Made by a program: the position numbers and the translations under genes | Part shown: positions 1 to 8,456 of the stretch, piece after piece | How the letters are laid out: every line of letters starts with the position of its first letter | Numbering within the stretch: the first letter of the stretch is position 1 | Source: Acidobacteriota bacterium | GTDB lineage: Bacteria > Acidobacteriota > Polarisedimenticolia > QHYA01 | Length of the DNA: 13,496 nt | Assembly (NCBI GenBank): GCA_003223995.1 | Contig: QHYA01000108.1 | Location: forward strand, 1 to 13,496 | Direction: 5' to 3' | Notes under the pieces: model-generated | What the model saw: the letters and a program-made list of their open reading frames with translations, nothing else | The model's database searches: none | Told to the model about the DNA's origin: nothing

Positions 1-1584
1 CGAAACGAATACGTCATCTCGGTGGCGGGGACGGTGGCGCTGCGAGGAGCGGGCAACATCAATCCGAACCTCCCGACCGGGGAGGTCGAGCTGGTGGTCG
101 AGAGGCTGGAGCTGCTGAACGAGAGCGAGCCCCCTCCTTTCCCCGTGGATGAAGCGGCCGCGGCGGGCGAGGAGACGCGCCTGCGCTGGCGCTACGTCGA
201 TCTCCGCCGGCCGTCCATGCAGCGCGCGATGAAATTGCGTCACAGCCTTGCCCTCGAGACCCGGCGTGTCCTCGACGAGCGAGGCTTCCTCGAGATCGAG
301 ACGCCGATGCTGACGAAGTCCACCCCAGAGGGGGCGCGCGACTACCTCGTGCCCTCCCGTTTGCATCCGGGATGCTATTACGCGCTGCCGCAATCCCCGC
401 AACTGTTCAAGCAGATCCTCATGATCGCCGGCTTCGAGCGGTACTTCCAGATCGCCAGGTGCTTCCGCGACGAGGACCTGCGGGCGGACCGGCAGCCCGA
501 GTTCACGCAGATCGACATGGAAATGTCCTTTGTCGAGCAGGAGGAGGTTCTGGCTGTCGTGGAGGAGCTGATCGTGCGTCTGATGGGGGTCGCGGGCATC
601 GAGGCAGCGAGACCGTTCCCGCGGGTGCGCTACGGCGATGCCATGGGGCGGTTCGGCAACGACCATCCCGACACCCGGTTCGGATCGGAGATTCGCGATC
701 TCTCCGATGCGGCCCGCGGCTCCGAGTTTCTTCCGTTCCAGGAAGCCCTGCAGGGCGATGGAGCCGTCCTGGGGATCAGCGTTCCCGGCGGAGCGCGCTA
801 CACCCGCCGGCAACTGGACGAGCTCTCCGGACAGGCCAGGGCCCTGGGCGCGAGGACGCTGGTGTGGATCAAGCGAGAAGCGCCGGGGATCTCCTCTCCC
901 GCCCTGAAGTTCCTTGGCGAGGAGCGGTGCAAGAGCCTCGCAGAAGCGGCGGGGGTCGGAGAGGGAGACCTGGCGCTGATCGTCCCCGCAGCGCGGAAGA
1001 GCGCCCAGAGGGTCCTGGGCGCCCTGAGGCTATCGCTGGCGGGCCGGGAAGGATGGCCCCCGCGAGGACGGCATGAGCTTCTCTGGGTCACAGAGTTTCC
1101 CCTCTTCGAGTGGAGTGAGGAGGAGGGGAGGTGGGTCTCCTGCCATCATCCCTTCACCTCTCCAATGCCGGAGGACGTGGACCGGCTGGAAGTGGACCCA
1201 GGTTCCGTGCGGGCTGCCGCCTACGACCTCATCCTGGACGGGACGGAGATCGGCGGGGGAAGCATCCGGATTCACCGCTCGGACCTGCAGGAGCGCATCT
1301 TCCGCCTCCTCGGCTTGTCCCGGGAGGAGGCCGAGTCGAGGTTTGGCTTCTTCCTGCAGGCCCTCCGGATGGGGGCACCGCCGCACGGAGGCATCGCCAT
1401 CGGCTTCGACCGGCTCGTCGCGATCCTGCATGGGGTGGATTCTATCCGGGAAGTCATCGCGTTCCCGAAGACAGCGAGCGCGAGCTGCCTGATGACCGAC
1501 TCCCCCTCGCAGGTGGATCCAAGACAGCTTGCCGAGCTGGGACTTCGCGAGGCCGGTCTGCCCTCTTCGAAACCGGATCGCTGA
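1..1584 (+). CDS. aspS: Aspartyl-tRNA synthetase, 5'-truncated by the window edge
   Basis: Class II aminoacyl-tRNA synthetase that charges tRNA with aspartate in the cytoplasm. The reading frame is open from base 1 (RNEYVIS...), which matches the end of the N-terminal OB-fold anticodon domain. Compared with E. coli AspRS (590 residues), roughly 65 residues are missing upstream, and the GTG at 22 is an internal codon, not a start. Visible in order: the rest of the OB fold, then RYVDLRRP and the motif 1 region through ETPMLTKSTPEGARDYLVPSR (about bases 190-360), motif 2 as FRDEDLRADRQPEFTQID (about 463-516), the bacterial GAD insertion (about 720-1050), and motif 3 as GIAIGFDRLVAILHG (about 1390-1434). 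The C-terminal SPSQVDPRQLAELGLR is typical of bacterial AspRS. The stop TGA (1582-1584) directly abuts the next gene. Identity is certain. Whether the enzyme also charges tRNA-Asn is open; see findings. Confidence 0.98.
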   Translation, partial: RNEYVISVAGTVALRGAGNINPNLPTGEVELVVERLELLNESEPPPFPVDEAAAAGEETRLRWRYVDLRRPSMQRAMKLRHSLALETRRVLDERGFLEIETPMLTKSTPEGARDYLVPSRLHPGCYYALPQSPQLFKQILMIAGFERYFQIARCFRDEDLRADRQPEFTQIDMEMSFVEQEEVLAVVEELIVRLMGVAGIEAARPFPRVRYGDAMGRFGNDHPDTRFGSEIRDLSDAARGSEFLPFQEALQGDGAVLGISVPGGARYTRRQLDELSGQARALGARTLVWIKREAPGISSPALKFLGEERCKSLAEAAGVGEGDLALIVPAARKSAQRVLGALRLSLAGREGWPPRGRHELLWVTEFPLFEWSEEEGRWVSCHHPFTSPMPEDVDRLEVDPGSVRAAAYDLILDGTEIGGGSIRIHRSDLQERIFRLLGLSREEAESRFGFFLQALRMGAPPHGGIAIGFDRLVAILHGVDSIREVIAFPKTASASCLMTDSPSQVDPRQLAELGLREAGLPSSKPDR

Positions 1585-2373
1585 TTGCGAAGATTCCTGC
1601 CGATCTTCGGTCTCGCATTGATCGCCGGGGCGGCATGTCTCCACCGCCTGCCGCACGCCACATCGGCCCTCCGGCAGGAGCTGGAAGAGGCGAAAGCCTC
1701 CTGCGCGGAGGTCTACGCCCCGGAAGCCTTCTCGAAGGCGGCCGGCCTGGTGGATCAGGCCGAAGCGACGGCCGGGACCTGGCACAAGCTCCGGGCGAGA
1801 CGGCTTGCCAGAGAAGCCCGCGCGGCCATCGAGACGGCTCGGGCAGAGAGCCGGGAGAAGCAGGAGGCGGCGCGGCTGGTGGCGGCGAAGGCGATTGAGG
1901 CTGTTTCGGCGGAGATCGCGCGTGCCGAGGAAGAAGGAGCGGGTAAGGAGGCCGCGGCGGAGCTGAACCGGGCGAAGGCCGGGCTCGCCGACGCCCAGCG
2001 GCTTTCCAGACGCCGCGCCGCGGAGGAGGAGGCAGCCCGCCGCAAGAGGGCGGAGGAGAAAAGGGCGGAGGAGGAAACGGCCCGTCGGAAGAGAGCGGAG
2101 GAGATAACGGCTCGCCGTCGCGATCGCTGGACCGTGACCCGAGGGGAATGCCTCTGGCTGATCGCCTCCCAGCCAAACATCTTCGGCGACCCCTTCAAGT
2201 GGCCCCTGATCTACTGGGTCAACCGCTGGCAGATCGGCGATCCGGACCTCATCTTCCCGGGCCAGAATTTCCGCATTCCCCGCGACAGCAGCCCGGAGGA
2301 GGTCGAGAAGGCCATCCACACCGCCCGGCAGCGCGTCTGGCCCACCCCCAACTACCTCTTCGACGGCCAGTGA
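1585..2373 (+). CDS. Exported LysM-domain protein with helical charged spacer
   Basis: Function unknown; probably an envelope protein that binds peptidoglycan. The 262-residue product starts on TTG immediately after the aspS stop, with no clear Shine-Dalgarno, so translation is probably coupled. Residues 1-20 look like a signal peptide: two Arg, then a hydrophobic run FLPIFGLALIAGAA and Cys18. GAAC is only a loose lipobox, so lipidation is possible but not assured. Residues 25-140 are Ala/Glu/Lys-rich helix, with YAPEAFSKAAGLVDQAEA (about 44-61) resembling the DUF4398 type of periplasmic helical domain. Residues 145-180 are an almost purely charged E/R/K helix with repeats. Residues 182-232 are a LysM-like module: WTV..GECLWLIA, IFGDPFKWPLIYWVN, IGDPDLIFPGQNFRIP. 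This arrangement (anchor, long helix, LysM) suits a spacer between membrane and cell wall. The TTG start is chosen because it keeps a complete signal peptide. Domain calls are by eye. Confidence 0.8.
   Translation: MRRFLPIFGLALIAGAACLHRLPHATSALRQELEEAKASCAEVYAPEAFSKAAGLVDQAEATAGTWHKLRARRLAREARAAIETARAESREKQEAARLVAAKAIEAVSAEIARAEEEGAGKEAAAELNRAKAGLADAQRLSRRRAAEEEAARRKRAEEKRAEEETARRKRAEEITARRRDRWTVTRGECLWLIASQPNIFGDPFKWPLIYWVNRWQIGDPDLIFPGQNFRIPRDSSPEEVEKAIHTARQRVWPTPNYLFDGQ
2023..2121 (+). repeat. In-frame repeat encoding xARRKRAEE units
   Basis: Within the LysM protein, AARRKRAEE (bases 2032-2058) recurs as TARRKRAEE (2077-2103) and as a partial TARRR (2107-2121). The spacings are 45 and 30 bases, that is 15 and 10 residues. 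The intervening KRAEEE is itself a half unit. The DNA copies have diverged at synonymous positions, so the repeat is not a very recent duplication. The i to i+4 alternation of Glu with Arg/Lys is typical of an isolated charged alpha-helix. Confidence 0.75.
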
Positions 2374-2397
2374 AACCCGAGCTTCTCACGCTATGAT
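2370..2397 (+). promoter_or_regulatory. Possible sigma70-type promoter for the phoH operon
   Basis: GTGAAA (2370-2375, 4 of 6 matches to TTGACA) and TATGAT (2392-2397, 5 of 6 matches to TATAAT) are separated by 16 bp. They lie in the only gap between the LysM gene and phoH. Transcription would begin near 2404, about 12 bases before the phoH ATG. GGAGGA (2398-2403) lies just downstream of the -10. If it serves as the Shine-Dalgarno for phoH, its 12-base spacing is longer than usual, and it would be only partly retained in a transcript from this promoter. An A/T-rich hexamer is uncommon in this GC-rich background, but this is prediction only. Confidence 0.4.
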
Positions 2398-2415
2398 GGA
2401 GGACGTCATCCCCAG

Positions 2416-3453
<1,038 letters not shown>

Positions 3454-3457
3454 AGGG

Positions 3458-5779
3458 TTGAAGGGAGAAAGGACTCCCGTTCGGTCCCTCGCGGCGCGCG
3501 TGCGTGGTCGCCTGCGCAGACTCCTGGACAACTCCTTCCGTTACGAGCTGGGATGGTTCCTGTCAGGGACCGCCGTCCTGACCCTTCTTCTCGCCAGCCC
3601 TCCCTGGGGGGTGCATTATGGCGAGCTGGTCGTCGGCGAACCCGCTCCGCGCGATGTAATCGTTCCACTCGATGTCGAGATCCCTGACGAGGCCGGAACC
3701 TCGGCGCTGCGGGAGGCCGCGCGCCGCCAGGTCCCGCCGTCCTATGTCTTCGACGCCTCGGCAGCGCTGCGGGTCGAGCACGCCATCGCGGAGGCGTTCG
3801 AGGCTGGAAGGAGGTTCCTCGAAGCCGCAGGCCAGCTCGGCGGAGCCTCCTCATCCGGCAGAGCGCCGGAGCCTGGCCGGTCGGCCGTCATGGCGCCGCT
3901 TCCGCCCGGGACCCCTTCGGACTTCGTGGACGCCTGCTGGCGCGCCCGCTTCTCCCCGGCCCTCGAACACGACCTGGAGACAGCGGCTCGGCGATTGCTG
4001 TCCGGGCTGATCGTCCCCCGCATGGACATGCTGCCCGTGGCCAGGCCGATTTCGGTCCGCACCGCACGGGAACGAAGAGAGACCCTGCTGTCGGACTTCT
4101 CTCAGATCATGGACATCGACTCTGCGCGGCAGCGGGCCCAGCAGATGGGGGCCGCCATCGAGGGGTTCGCGGAGCGGGACCGCGGCGCCGCCCGCGCGCT
4201 TCTCGAGAGGCTGGTCGAGCCGACGCTGACCTTCGACCAGGAAGAGACCGCGCGGCGGATGGATGAGGCTGCCCGCCGCGTTCCCCTCCGTTTCGCCCGG
4301 CTCGAGAGAGGGACCGTCCTGGCCCGCCGGGGAACGCCGCTCACCGGGGAGATCGTCGAACAGGCGAGGGCCATCGAGAAAGCCCGCCCCCAGAGTTTGA
4401 AGCCTGTTCCGATTGCGGGCACAGCGATGCTCTCGACGCTGCTGTTCGGGTTCCTGTGGCTCTACCCGAGCTATCAGCGCCGCCGGCGCGAAGAACCGGC
4501 TCATCTCTTCTCGATGCTGGCGCTGCTGATTCTCATGATGCTCCTGACGACTCGGGGCCTGCTCGGGGTCTCCTCGCTTCTGCTCGACCGGCTCGAGCCC
4601 TACGACCGGATGGAGACGATGCTCTACCTGATTCCCGCCTCTGCAGGGGGGATGCTGGCGGGGTTGCTGTTTTCCGGGCGTGTGGCGACGGTCTACAGCG
4701 TCTTCTTCAGCCTTCCCTACGCGATCATCGCCGGCTGGGACCTGCGGCTGCTGGCCTATTCCCTGGTCACACACTTCGCGGCGATCTACGCGGCGAGCCA
4801 GTATCGCTCGCGGGCGGCCGTGATGAAGGCCGGTTTCGCTGTAGGTCTGGCGGGTGCGGCCTCCGCGGTCGCGATCGACCTGGCGAGTGGCTCGGCGAAC
4901 AACTGGCAGATGGTGGGCGCTGATGGGGGGGCGGCGCTTGCCGGTGGGGCCGTGGGGGTCCCGGTCCTCGTCTCCTTCTTCCTGCCGTTCTGCGAATCGC
5001 TGTTCGGAGTGCTGACCGACGTGCGCCTGCTCGAGCTGTCCAACCTGAACAACCCGCTGTTGTCGCAGCTCGCCGCCTCGGCCCCCGGCTCCTACAACCA
5101 CAGCCTGATTGTCGGCACTCTTGCCGAGGAGGCGGCCAAGGCGAGCGGCGCCAACGGGCTCTTCTGCAGGGTTGCCGCCTTCTATCATGACGTCGGAAAG
5201 CTGAAGATGCCCGAGTATTTCATCGAGAACCTCGGAGGCGGGGGCAACCCCCATGAGAGGCTTGCCCCGAGCATGAGCGCGCTCGTCCTCGCCAGCCATG
5301 TGAAGGAGGGAGCGCGCCTGGCGAGGGAGTACGGACTGCCCCAGCAGATCGTCGACGTCATCCCCCAGCACCATGGCACCCGCGTCATGACCTACTTCTT
5401 CGAGAAGGCGAAGAAGACTGCCGCCAACGGCGTTCATGTGAACCCGGATGACTTCCGCTATCCCGGCCCGAAGCCGCAGACACGCGAGGCCGCCATCTTC
5501 ATGCTCGCCGATTCCGTGGAGGCTGCGGCGCGAACGATCGACGAGCCGAACGCCGAGAAGTTCCGGGCGATGATCCGCCAGATCTCCGGCCGCATCATTC
5601 TCGACGGGCAGTTCGACGAATGTGACCTGACGTTCCGCGACCTGGACGCCATCGTCGAGGCCTTCGTCCGTTCCCTCGTGAGCATCTACCATCACCGAGT
5701 CGACTATCCCACGTACGTGTTCGACTCCGAGGAGCGGAGAAAGAAGTCGGAGGGACTGCCTCGTGAAGCGCGCCGCTGA
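3458..5779 (+). CDS. pgpH: 7TM-HD membrane phosphohydrolase, PgpH/YqfF family
   Basis: Integral membrane protein of the 7TMR-HD family. Characterised members such as Listeria PgpH hydrolyse cyclic di-AMP, and that activity is inferred here. The 773 residues run: a short basic N-terminus, a first membrane helix at about 33-52, an extracytoplasmic 7TMR-HDED-like region (about 55-312), a block of seven predicted helices (about 316-525), and a cytoplasmic HD domain. The metal ligands are intact: H548 in SYNHS, H577-D578 in FYHDVGK, H614 in ASHVKEG, H638-H639 in PQHHGT and D685 in MLADS. Length is somewhat above the family's usual 700-odd residues, partly because of a Gly/Ser/Pro/Ala-rich stretch at about 125-155 that looks like a disordered insertion. 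The first helix plus the extracytoplasmic domain suggest that it senses an outside signal. The 3' end overlaps ybeY by 17 bases. Confidence 0.93.
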   Translation: MKGERTPVRSLAARVRGRLRRLLDNSFRYELGWFLSGTAVLTLLLASPPWGVHYGELVVGEPAPRDVIVPLDVEIPDEAGTSALREAARRQVPPSYVFDASAALRVEHAIAEAFEAGRRFLEAAGQLGGASSSGRAPEPGRSAVMAPLPPGTPSDFVDACWRARFSPALEHDLETAARRLLSGLIVPRMDMLPVARPISVRTARERRETLLSDFSQIMDIDSARQRAQQMGAAIEGFAERDRGAARALLERLVEPTLTFDQEETARRMDEAARRVPLRFARLERGTVLARRGTPLTGEIVEQARAIEKARPQSLKPVPIAGTAMLSTLLFGFLWLYPSYQRRRREEPAHLFSMLALLILMMLLTTRGLLGVSSLLLDRLEPYDRMETMLYLIPASAGGMLAGLLFSGRVATVYSVFFSLPYAIIAGWDLRLLAYSLVTHFAAIYAASQYRSRAAVMKAGFAVGLAGAASAVAIDLASGSANNWQMVGADGGAALAGGAVGVPVLVSFFLPFCESLFGVLTDVRLLELSNLNNPLLSQLAASAPGSYNHSLIVGTLAEEAAKASGANGLFCRVAAFYHDVGKLKMPEYFIENLGGGGNPHERLAPSMSALVLASHVKEGARLAREYGLPQQIVDVIPQHHGTRVMTYFFEKAKKTAANGVHVNPDDFRYPGPKPQTREAAIFMLADSVEAAARTIDEPNAEKFRAMIRQISGRIILDGQFDECDLTFRDLDAIVEAFVRSLVSIYHHRVDYPTYVFDSEERRKKSEGLPREARR

Positions 5780-6227
5780 GAATGGGCGCGCGGGGCGGAA
5801 TGGTGGAAACGGGGCGGGCTCCGAGGGCGGCGTGGAGGGGCCCGGTAGCGCCCCGGGCGTGCCGGTGAAGGTGGAGATCGCCGTGCGGCCAGGCTCGGAT
5901 GTGGTCCCCGTGAGGCGATGCACCACGCCCACCGACGTGCTTTCCTTCCCCTCCGGAGAACCGTTCCCCGGCGAGGGCCGGCACCTCGGTGACATCGTGG
6001 TTTCGACCGAGACAGCGACCAGGCAAGCGCACGTTTCCGGCCGGACGGTGGAGCGCGAAGTCCTGACCCTGCTGGTGCACGGCTTTCTCCATCTGCTGGG
6101 GTACGATCACGAGACCGACCAGGGAGAGATGATGCGGCTCCAGCGGAAGATCTGCGGCTCGCTCATCCCCGGGGATCCGGCCAGCCGAAGGGGAAGTGCG
6201 CAAGCGGGGCGGGGGCAGAAGGAATGA
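5763..6227 (+). CDS. ybeY: Endoribonuclease YbeY with atypical N-terminus
   Basis: Zinc-dependent RNase-like protein for 16S rRNA 3'-end maturation and 70S quality control, working in the cytoplasm with Era and PhoH/YbeZ. The core is clear: PTDVLSFP, then HLGDIVVSTETA, and the metal site H106-x3-H110-x5-H116 in VHGFLHLLGYDHE. Arg at the position of the conserved YRGKDKPT arginine is present (VRRCTTPTD). Residues 1-32, however, are Gly/Asn/Ser-rich, and the usual first strand and helices of about 45 residues are not recognisable. Only a VKVEIAV strand precedes the core. The other two frames over 5780-5940 do not restore the missing part. The GTG at 5763 overlaps pgpH; GTGs at 5832, 5859 and 5865 are alternative starts that would give a still shorter protein. 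The stop overlaps the corC ATG (ATGA). Family assignment is firm; the exact start is not. Confidence 0.9.
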   Translation: MKRAAENGRAGRNGGNGAGSEGGVEGPGSAPGVPVKVEIAVRPGSDVVPVRRCTTPTDVLSFPSGEPFPGEGRHLGDIVVSTETATRQAHVSGRTVEREVLTLLVHGFLHLLGYDHETDQGEMMRLQRKICGSLIPGDPASRRGSAQAGRGQKE

Positions 6228-7513
6228 CGGCAGATACCCTGGGGCTGACCGGGCTCGCCACGGCGCTGGCGGCGGTCTATCTGACTCTCTCCGTCTTCCA
6301 GGCATCAGCTCGAGCCCTCAGGCTGGCCGCCGCGGGTCCGAGGGGGAAAGACGCCGCCGCGGCAGCCACGACGATGCTTCCCTCGCCGCAACTCGCCATT
6401 GCCGTCCAGGGAACAAGGCAGGCCTGCCTCGTGGCCGCCGCGCTTCTGCTGGCTCACCTCTTCCAGCTCCTCGGCCAGGCCGCTCCCTACCTCTGGTCCC
6501 TCGCTGTCACCTTCGTGGTATTTGCCCTGTTGCTCGAACAGGTCGGCGCCCGGTCGGTGGCCCTGCTCTGGCCGCATCGTGCCTACGCGCTGACGCTCGT
6601 CCCGGCGCGGATCGCCTCGGCGCCCATGGCGTGGCTCGTCGAGCCTCTCTTCAGGCTCCTGATCTGGAAGCGCGGGTCGCGGGGCTGGTCCCGCCGCCTC
6701 GCAGTCGAGGCGGAGGATTTCGGCGGTCTCGGAGGGGACGAGGACGAGCGGCTTCGCGCCGCTCAGGGGGAGCTGATCGAGAACGTCGTGGAGTTCTCCG
6801 GTACCCTTGTTCGTGAAGTGATGACCCCTCGCACCGAGATGGTGACGGCGGAGGTCACAGCGTCTCTTACGGAGCTCGTATCGGTCGCGGTCCGCTCCAA
6901 CCGGTCCCGGATTCCCGTGACCGAAGGGGGCGCGGACCATGTCGTCGGAATGGTTCACGTGCGCGACCTGCTCGGTCTGCTTCCGCCCCCCCGGGGGGAA
7001 GCCGGCTTCTCGAGTGTGATCCGGCCCGTCCTGGTCGTCCCCGAGACGAAACCGGCATTCGAACTGCTCCGGGAGATGCAGGCCCAGGGGCTCCAGATGG
7101 CCATCGTCGTGGATGAGTACGGCGGAACAGCGGGGCTGGTGACGATCGAGGATCTTCTCGAGGAACTGGTCGGTGAGATTGCCGACGAGCACGAGGTCCG
7201 CAGGCCGGACCTCATCGGCCAGCAAGACGGCTCCTATCTTGTGAGAGGCTCCTATCCGATCTTCGATCTTGCGGACAGGCTGGGTGTATCGATGCCGGAC
7301 GTGGACGCCGATACCGTGGGCGGGCTCGTCATCGCTCTGCTCGGCAGGCTTCCGGAGCCGGGGGAGTCGGTGGAAGTGGCCGGCCTGCATCTCGAAGTGG
7401 CCGAGGCGGACAGGCGCCGGGTTCGCCGGGTGAGGGTCCGCCTCCTCGAGCCGGAGCAGCAGAGGCGCGATCCGGGTCGCAGGAACGGTGAGCGGCGGGC
7501 GCCAGGCGGCTGA
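6224..7513 (+). CDS. corC: CorC/HlyC-type CNNM-CBS protein with divergent membrane domain
   Basis: Inner-membrane protein of the CNNM/CorC family, associated with Mg2+ (and Co2+) efflux or its control. It has 429 residues. Residues 1-150 hold three or four hydrophobic helices in the place of the CNNM (DUF21) domain. The CBS pair runs from VMTPRTEM (M200) to about 325, including the typical DEYGGTAGLVTIEDLLEELVGEI. The C-terminal CorC_HlyC domain (about 335-405) shows GSYPIFDLADRLG and ADTVGGLVIALLGRLPEPGE. The CBS and CorC_HlyC parts are textbook, but the membrane part lacks the usual SGSETAL-like motif (FQASARAL here) and the usual E-x-x-P-K motif (EQVGARS from E105). Transport is therefore uncertain. 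The start is ATG at 6224 in the ATGA overlap with ybeY, preceded by AGAAGGA. The 3' end overlaps era by 26 bases. Confidence 0.9.
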   Translation: MTADTLGLTGLATALAAVYLTLSVFQASARALRLAAAGPRGKDAAAAATTMLPSPQLAIAVQGTRQACLVAAALLLAHLFQLLGQAAPYLWSLAVTFVVFALLLEQVGARSVALLWPHRAYALTLVPARIASAPMAWLVEPLFRLLIWKRGSRGWSRRLAVEAEDFGGLGGDEDERLRAAQGELIENVVEFSGTLVREVMTPRTEMVTAEVTASLTELVSVAVRSNRSRIPVTEGGADHVVGMVHVRDLLGLLPPPRGEAGFSSVIRPVLVVPETKPAFELLREMQAQGLQMAIVVDEYGGTAGLVTIEDLLEELVGEIADEHEVRRPDLIGQQDGSYLVRGSYPIFDLADRLGVSMPDVDADTVGGLVIALLGRLPEPGESVEVAGLHLEVAEADRRRVRRVRVRLLEPEQQRRDPGRRNGERRAPGG

Positions 7514-8411
7514 AACGACCCACCGGGCTGGCTTCGCTGCGCTGGTGGGCCGCACGAACGTCGGGAAGTCCACCCTGTTGAACACCCTCGTTCAGCAGAA
7601 GATCGCGATCGTCTCGGAGAGCCCCCAGACAACCCGCCACCGGATCCTCGGCGTCAGGACAATGCCTGGGGCCCAGATCGCGTTCCTCGACACCCCCGGC
7701 ATCCACAAGCCTCAGCACCGGATGAACAGGATGATGGTCTCAGCGGCGCTCGATTCGCTCCGGCAAGTCGACCTCGTCCTGTTTCTCGTAGATGCCGCCG
7801 CGGGAATCGGACCTGGCGACCGTCACATGGCTCGGATCCTGCGGTCGGAGAGCGGGATGCCTCCCGTGATCCTGGTCCTCAACAAGGTGGATCTCGTCAG
7901 GAAGCCCGATCTCCTTCCCCAGATCGAGTCGGCCTCCCGAAGCGGGGCCTACGCCGAGATCGTTCCGGTCTCCGCGCGGGAAGGGGACAACTGCGACCGG
8001 CTTCTCGACGTGATCGTTTCCTGCCTTCCGGAAGGGCCGCCGCTCTACCCGCCCGACACACTCACGGACCAGACGGAGCGCCGGCTCGTGGGCGAGATCA
8101 TCCGGGAGAAGATTCTCGCCCGGACCCGACAGGAGCTGCCTCAGGAGACCGCCGTCGTCATTGATCGCTGGATCGAGCGCGAGGACGGCCTGATCGAGAT
8201 CGACGCCGTGATCTACTGCGAAAAGGAATCGCAGAAGCCGATCATCATCGGCCGCGGCGGAAGCCTGCTCAAGCGCATCGGCACGGAGGCCCGGCAGGAG
8301 ATCGAGGCTCTCCTCTCGGCGCGGGTCATGCTGCGGCCGTGGGTGAAGGTGCGGGAGGGATGGCGAGAGGACGTGGCGATCCTGCGCGAAATGGGGATCG
8401 GCGGGGAGTGA
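7488..8411 (+). CDS. era: GTPase Era
   Basis: Essential GTPase that binds the 3' end of 16S rRNA and helps assemble the 30S subunit. At 307 residues it is the usual size. All G motifs are present: G1 GRTNVGKS (21-28), the G2 region SPQTTRHRI (45-53), G3 DTPG (68-71), G4 NKVD (132-135) and G5 VSA (161-163). The C-terminal KH RNA-binding domain carries IIIGRGG (G255-G258) and ends with the typical WVKVREGWRED. The GTG at 7488 lies inside the end of corC, with AGGAA only two bases upstream. This start leaves a normal short extension before the G1 strand. No in-frame alternative looks better. The following 107 bp are non-coding, so era is probably the last gene of the phoH operon. Confidence 0.97.
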   Translation: MSGGRQAAETTHRAGFAALVGRTNVGKSTLLNTLVQQKIAIVSESPQTTRHRILGVRTMPGAQIAFLDTPGIHKPQHRMNRMMVSAALDSLRQVDLVLFLVDAAAGIGPGDRHMARILRSESGMPPVILVLNKVDLVRKPDLLPQIESASRSGAYAEIVPVSAREGDNCDRLLDVIVSCLPEGPPLYPPDTLTDQTERRLVGEIIREKILARTRQELPQETAVVIDRWIEREDGLIEIDAVIYCEKESQKPIIIGRGGSLLKRIGTEARQEIEALLSARVMLRPWVKVREGWREDVAILREMGIGGE

Positions 8412-8445
8412 TGGGAGTGATGGGTGAGGGCTGAAAGCCTCCCAT
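8411..8445 (+). other. Inverted repeat between era and mgtE
   Basis: ATGGGAG (8411-8417) is perfectly complementary to CTCCCAT (8439-8445). A nested alternative pairs ATGGG-TG-AGGGCT (8420-8432) with AGCCTCCCAT (8436-8445) around a GAA loop, with a small bulge on the left arm. No run of T follows, so it is not a standard intrinsic terminator. It could slow readthrough from era or be an operator, since it lies just upstream of the TATAAT. GGGAGTGAT also occurs twice in tandem at 8404-8421, overlapping the era stop. Confidence 0.35.
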
Positions 8446-8456
8446 GGCGAATCGCT

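Noticed and set aside
1030..2319. Minus-strand open frame (429 codons) opposite aspS and the LysM gene
   Set aside because: It is a shadow of aspS and the LysM coding sequence, with no family signature and no ribosome site.
2393..2410. Small hairpin (ATGA/TCAT) around the phoH Shine-Dalgarno
   Set aside because: The stem has only 4 base pairs, too weak to call a structure.
3851..5995. Long minus-strand open frame (714 codons) opposite pgpH and ybeY
   Set aside because: It is the antisense of two strongly conserved genes. Its translation is low in recognisable motifs and rich in Arg/Gly/Pro/His, as expected from reading GC-rich codons backwards.
6196..6816. Plus-strand open frame (206 codons) at the start of corC
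   Set aside because: It lies out of frame over the corC 5' half. It was considered as a source of the missing CNNM motifs, but it contains no hydrophobic helices or DUF21 residues.
8411..8445. Intrinsic terminator after era
   Set aside because: A stem can form, but there is no T-run after it, so it is listed only as an inverted repeat.
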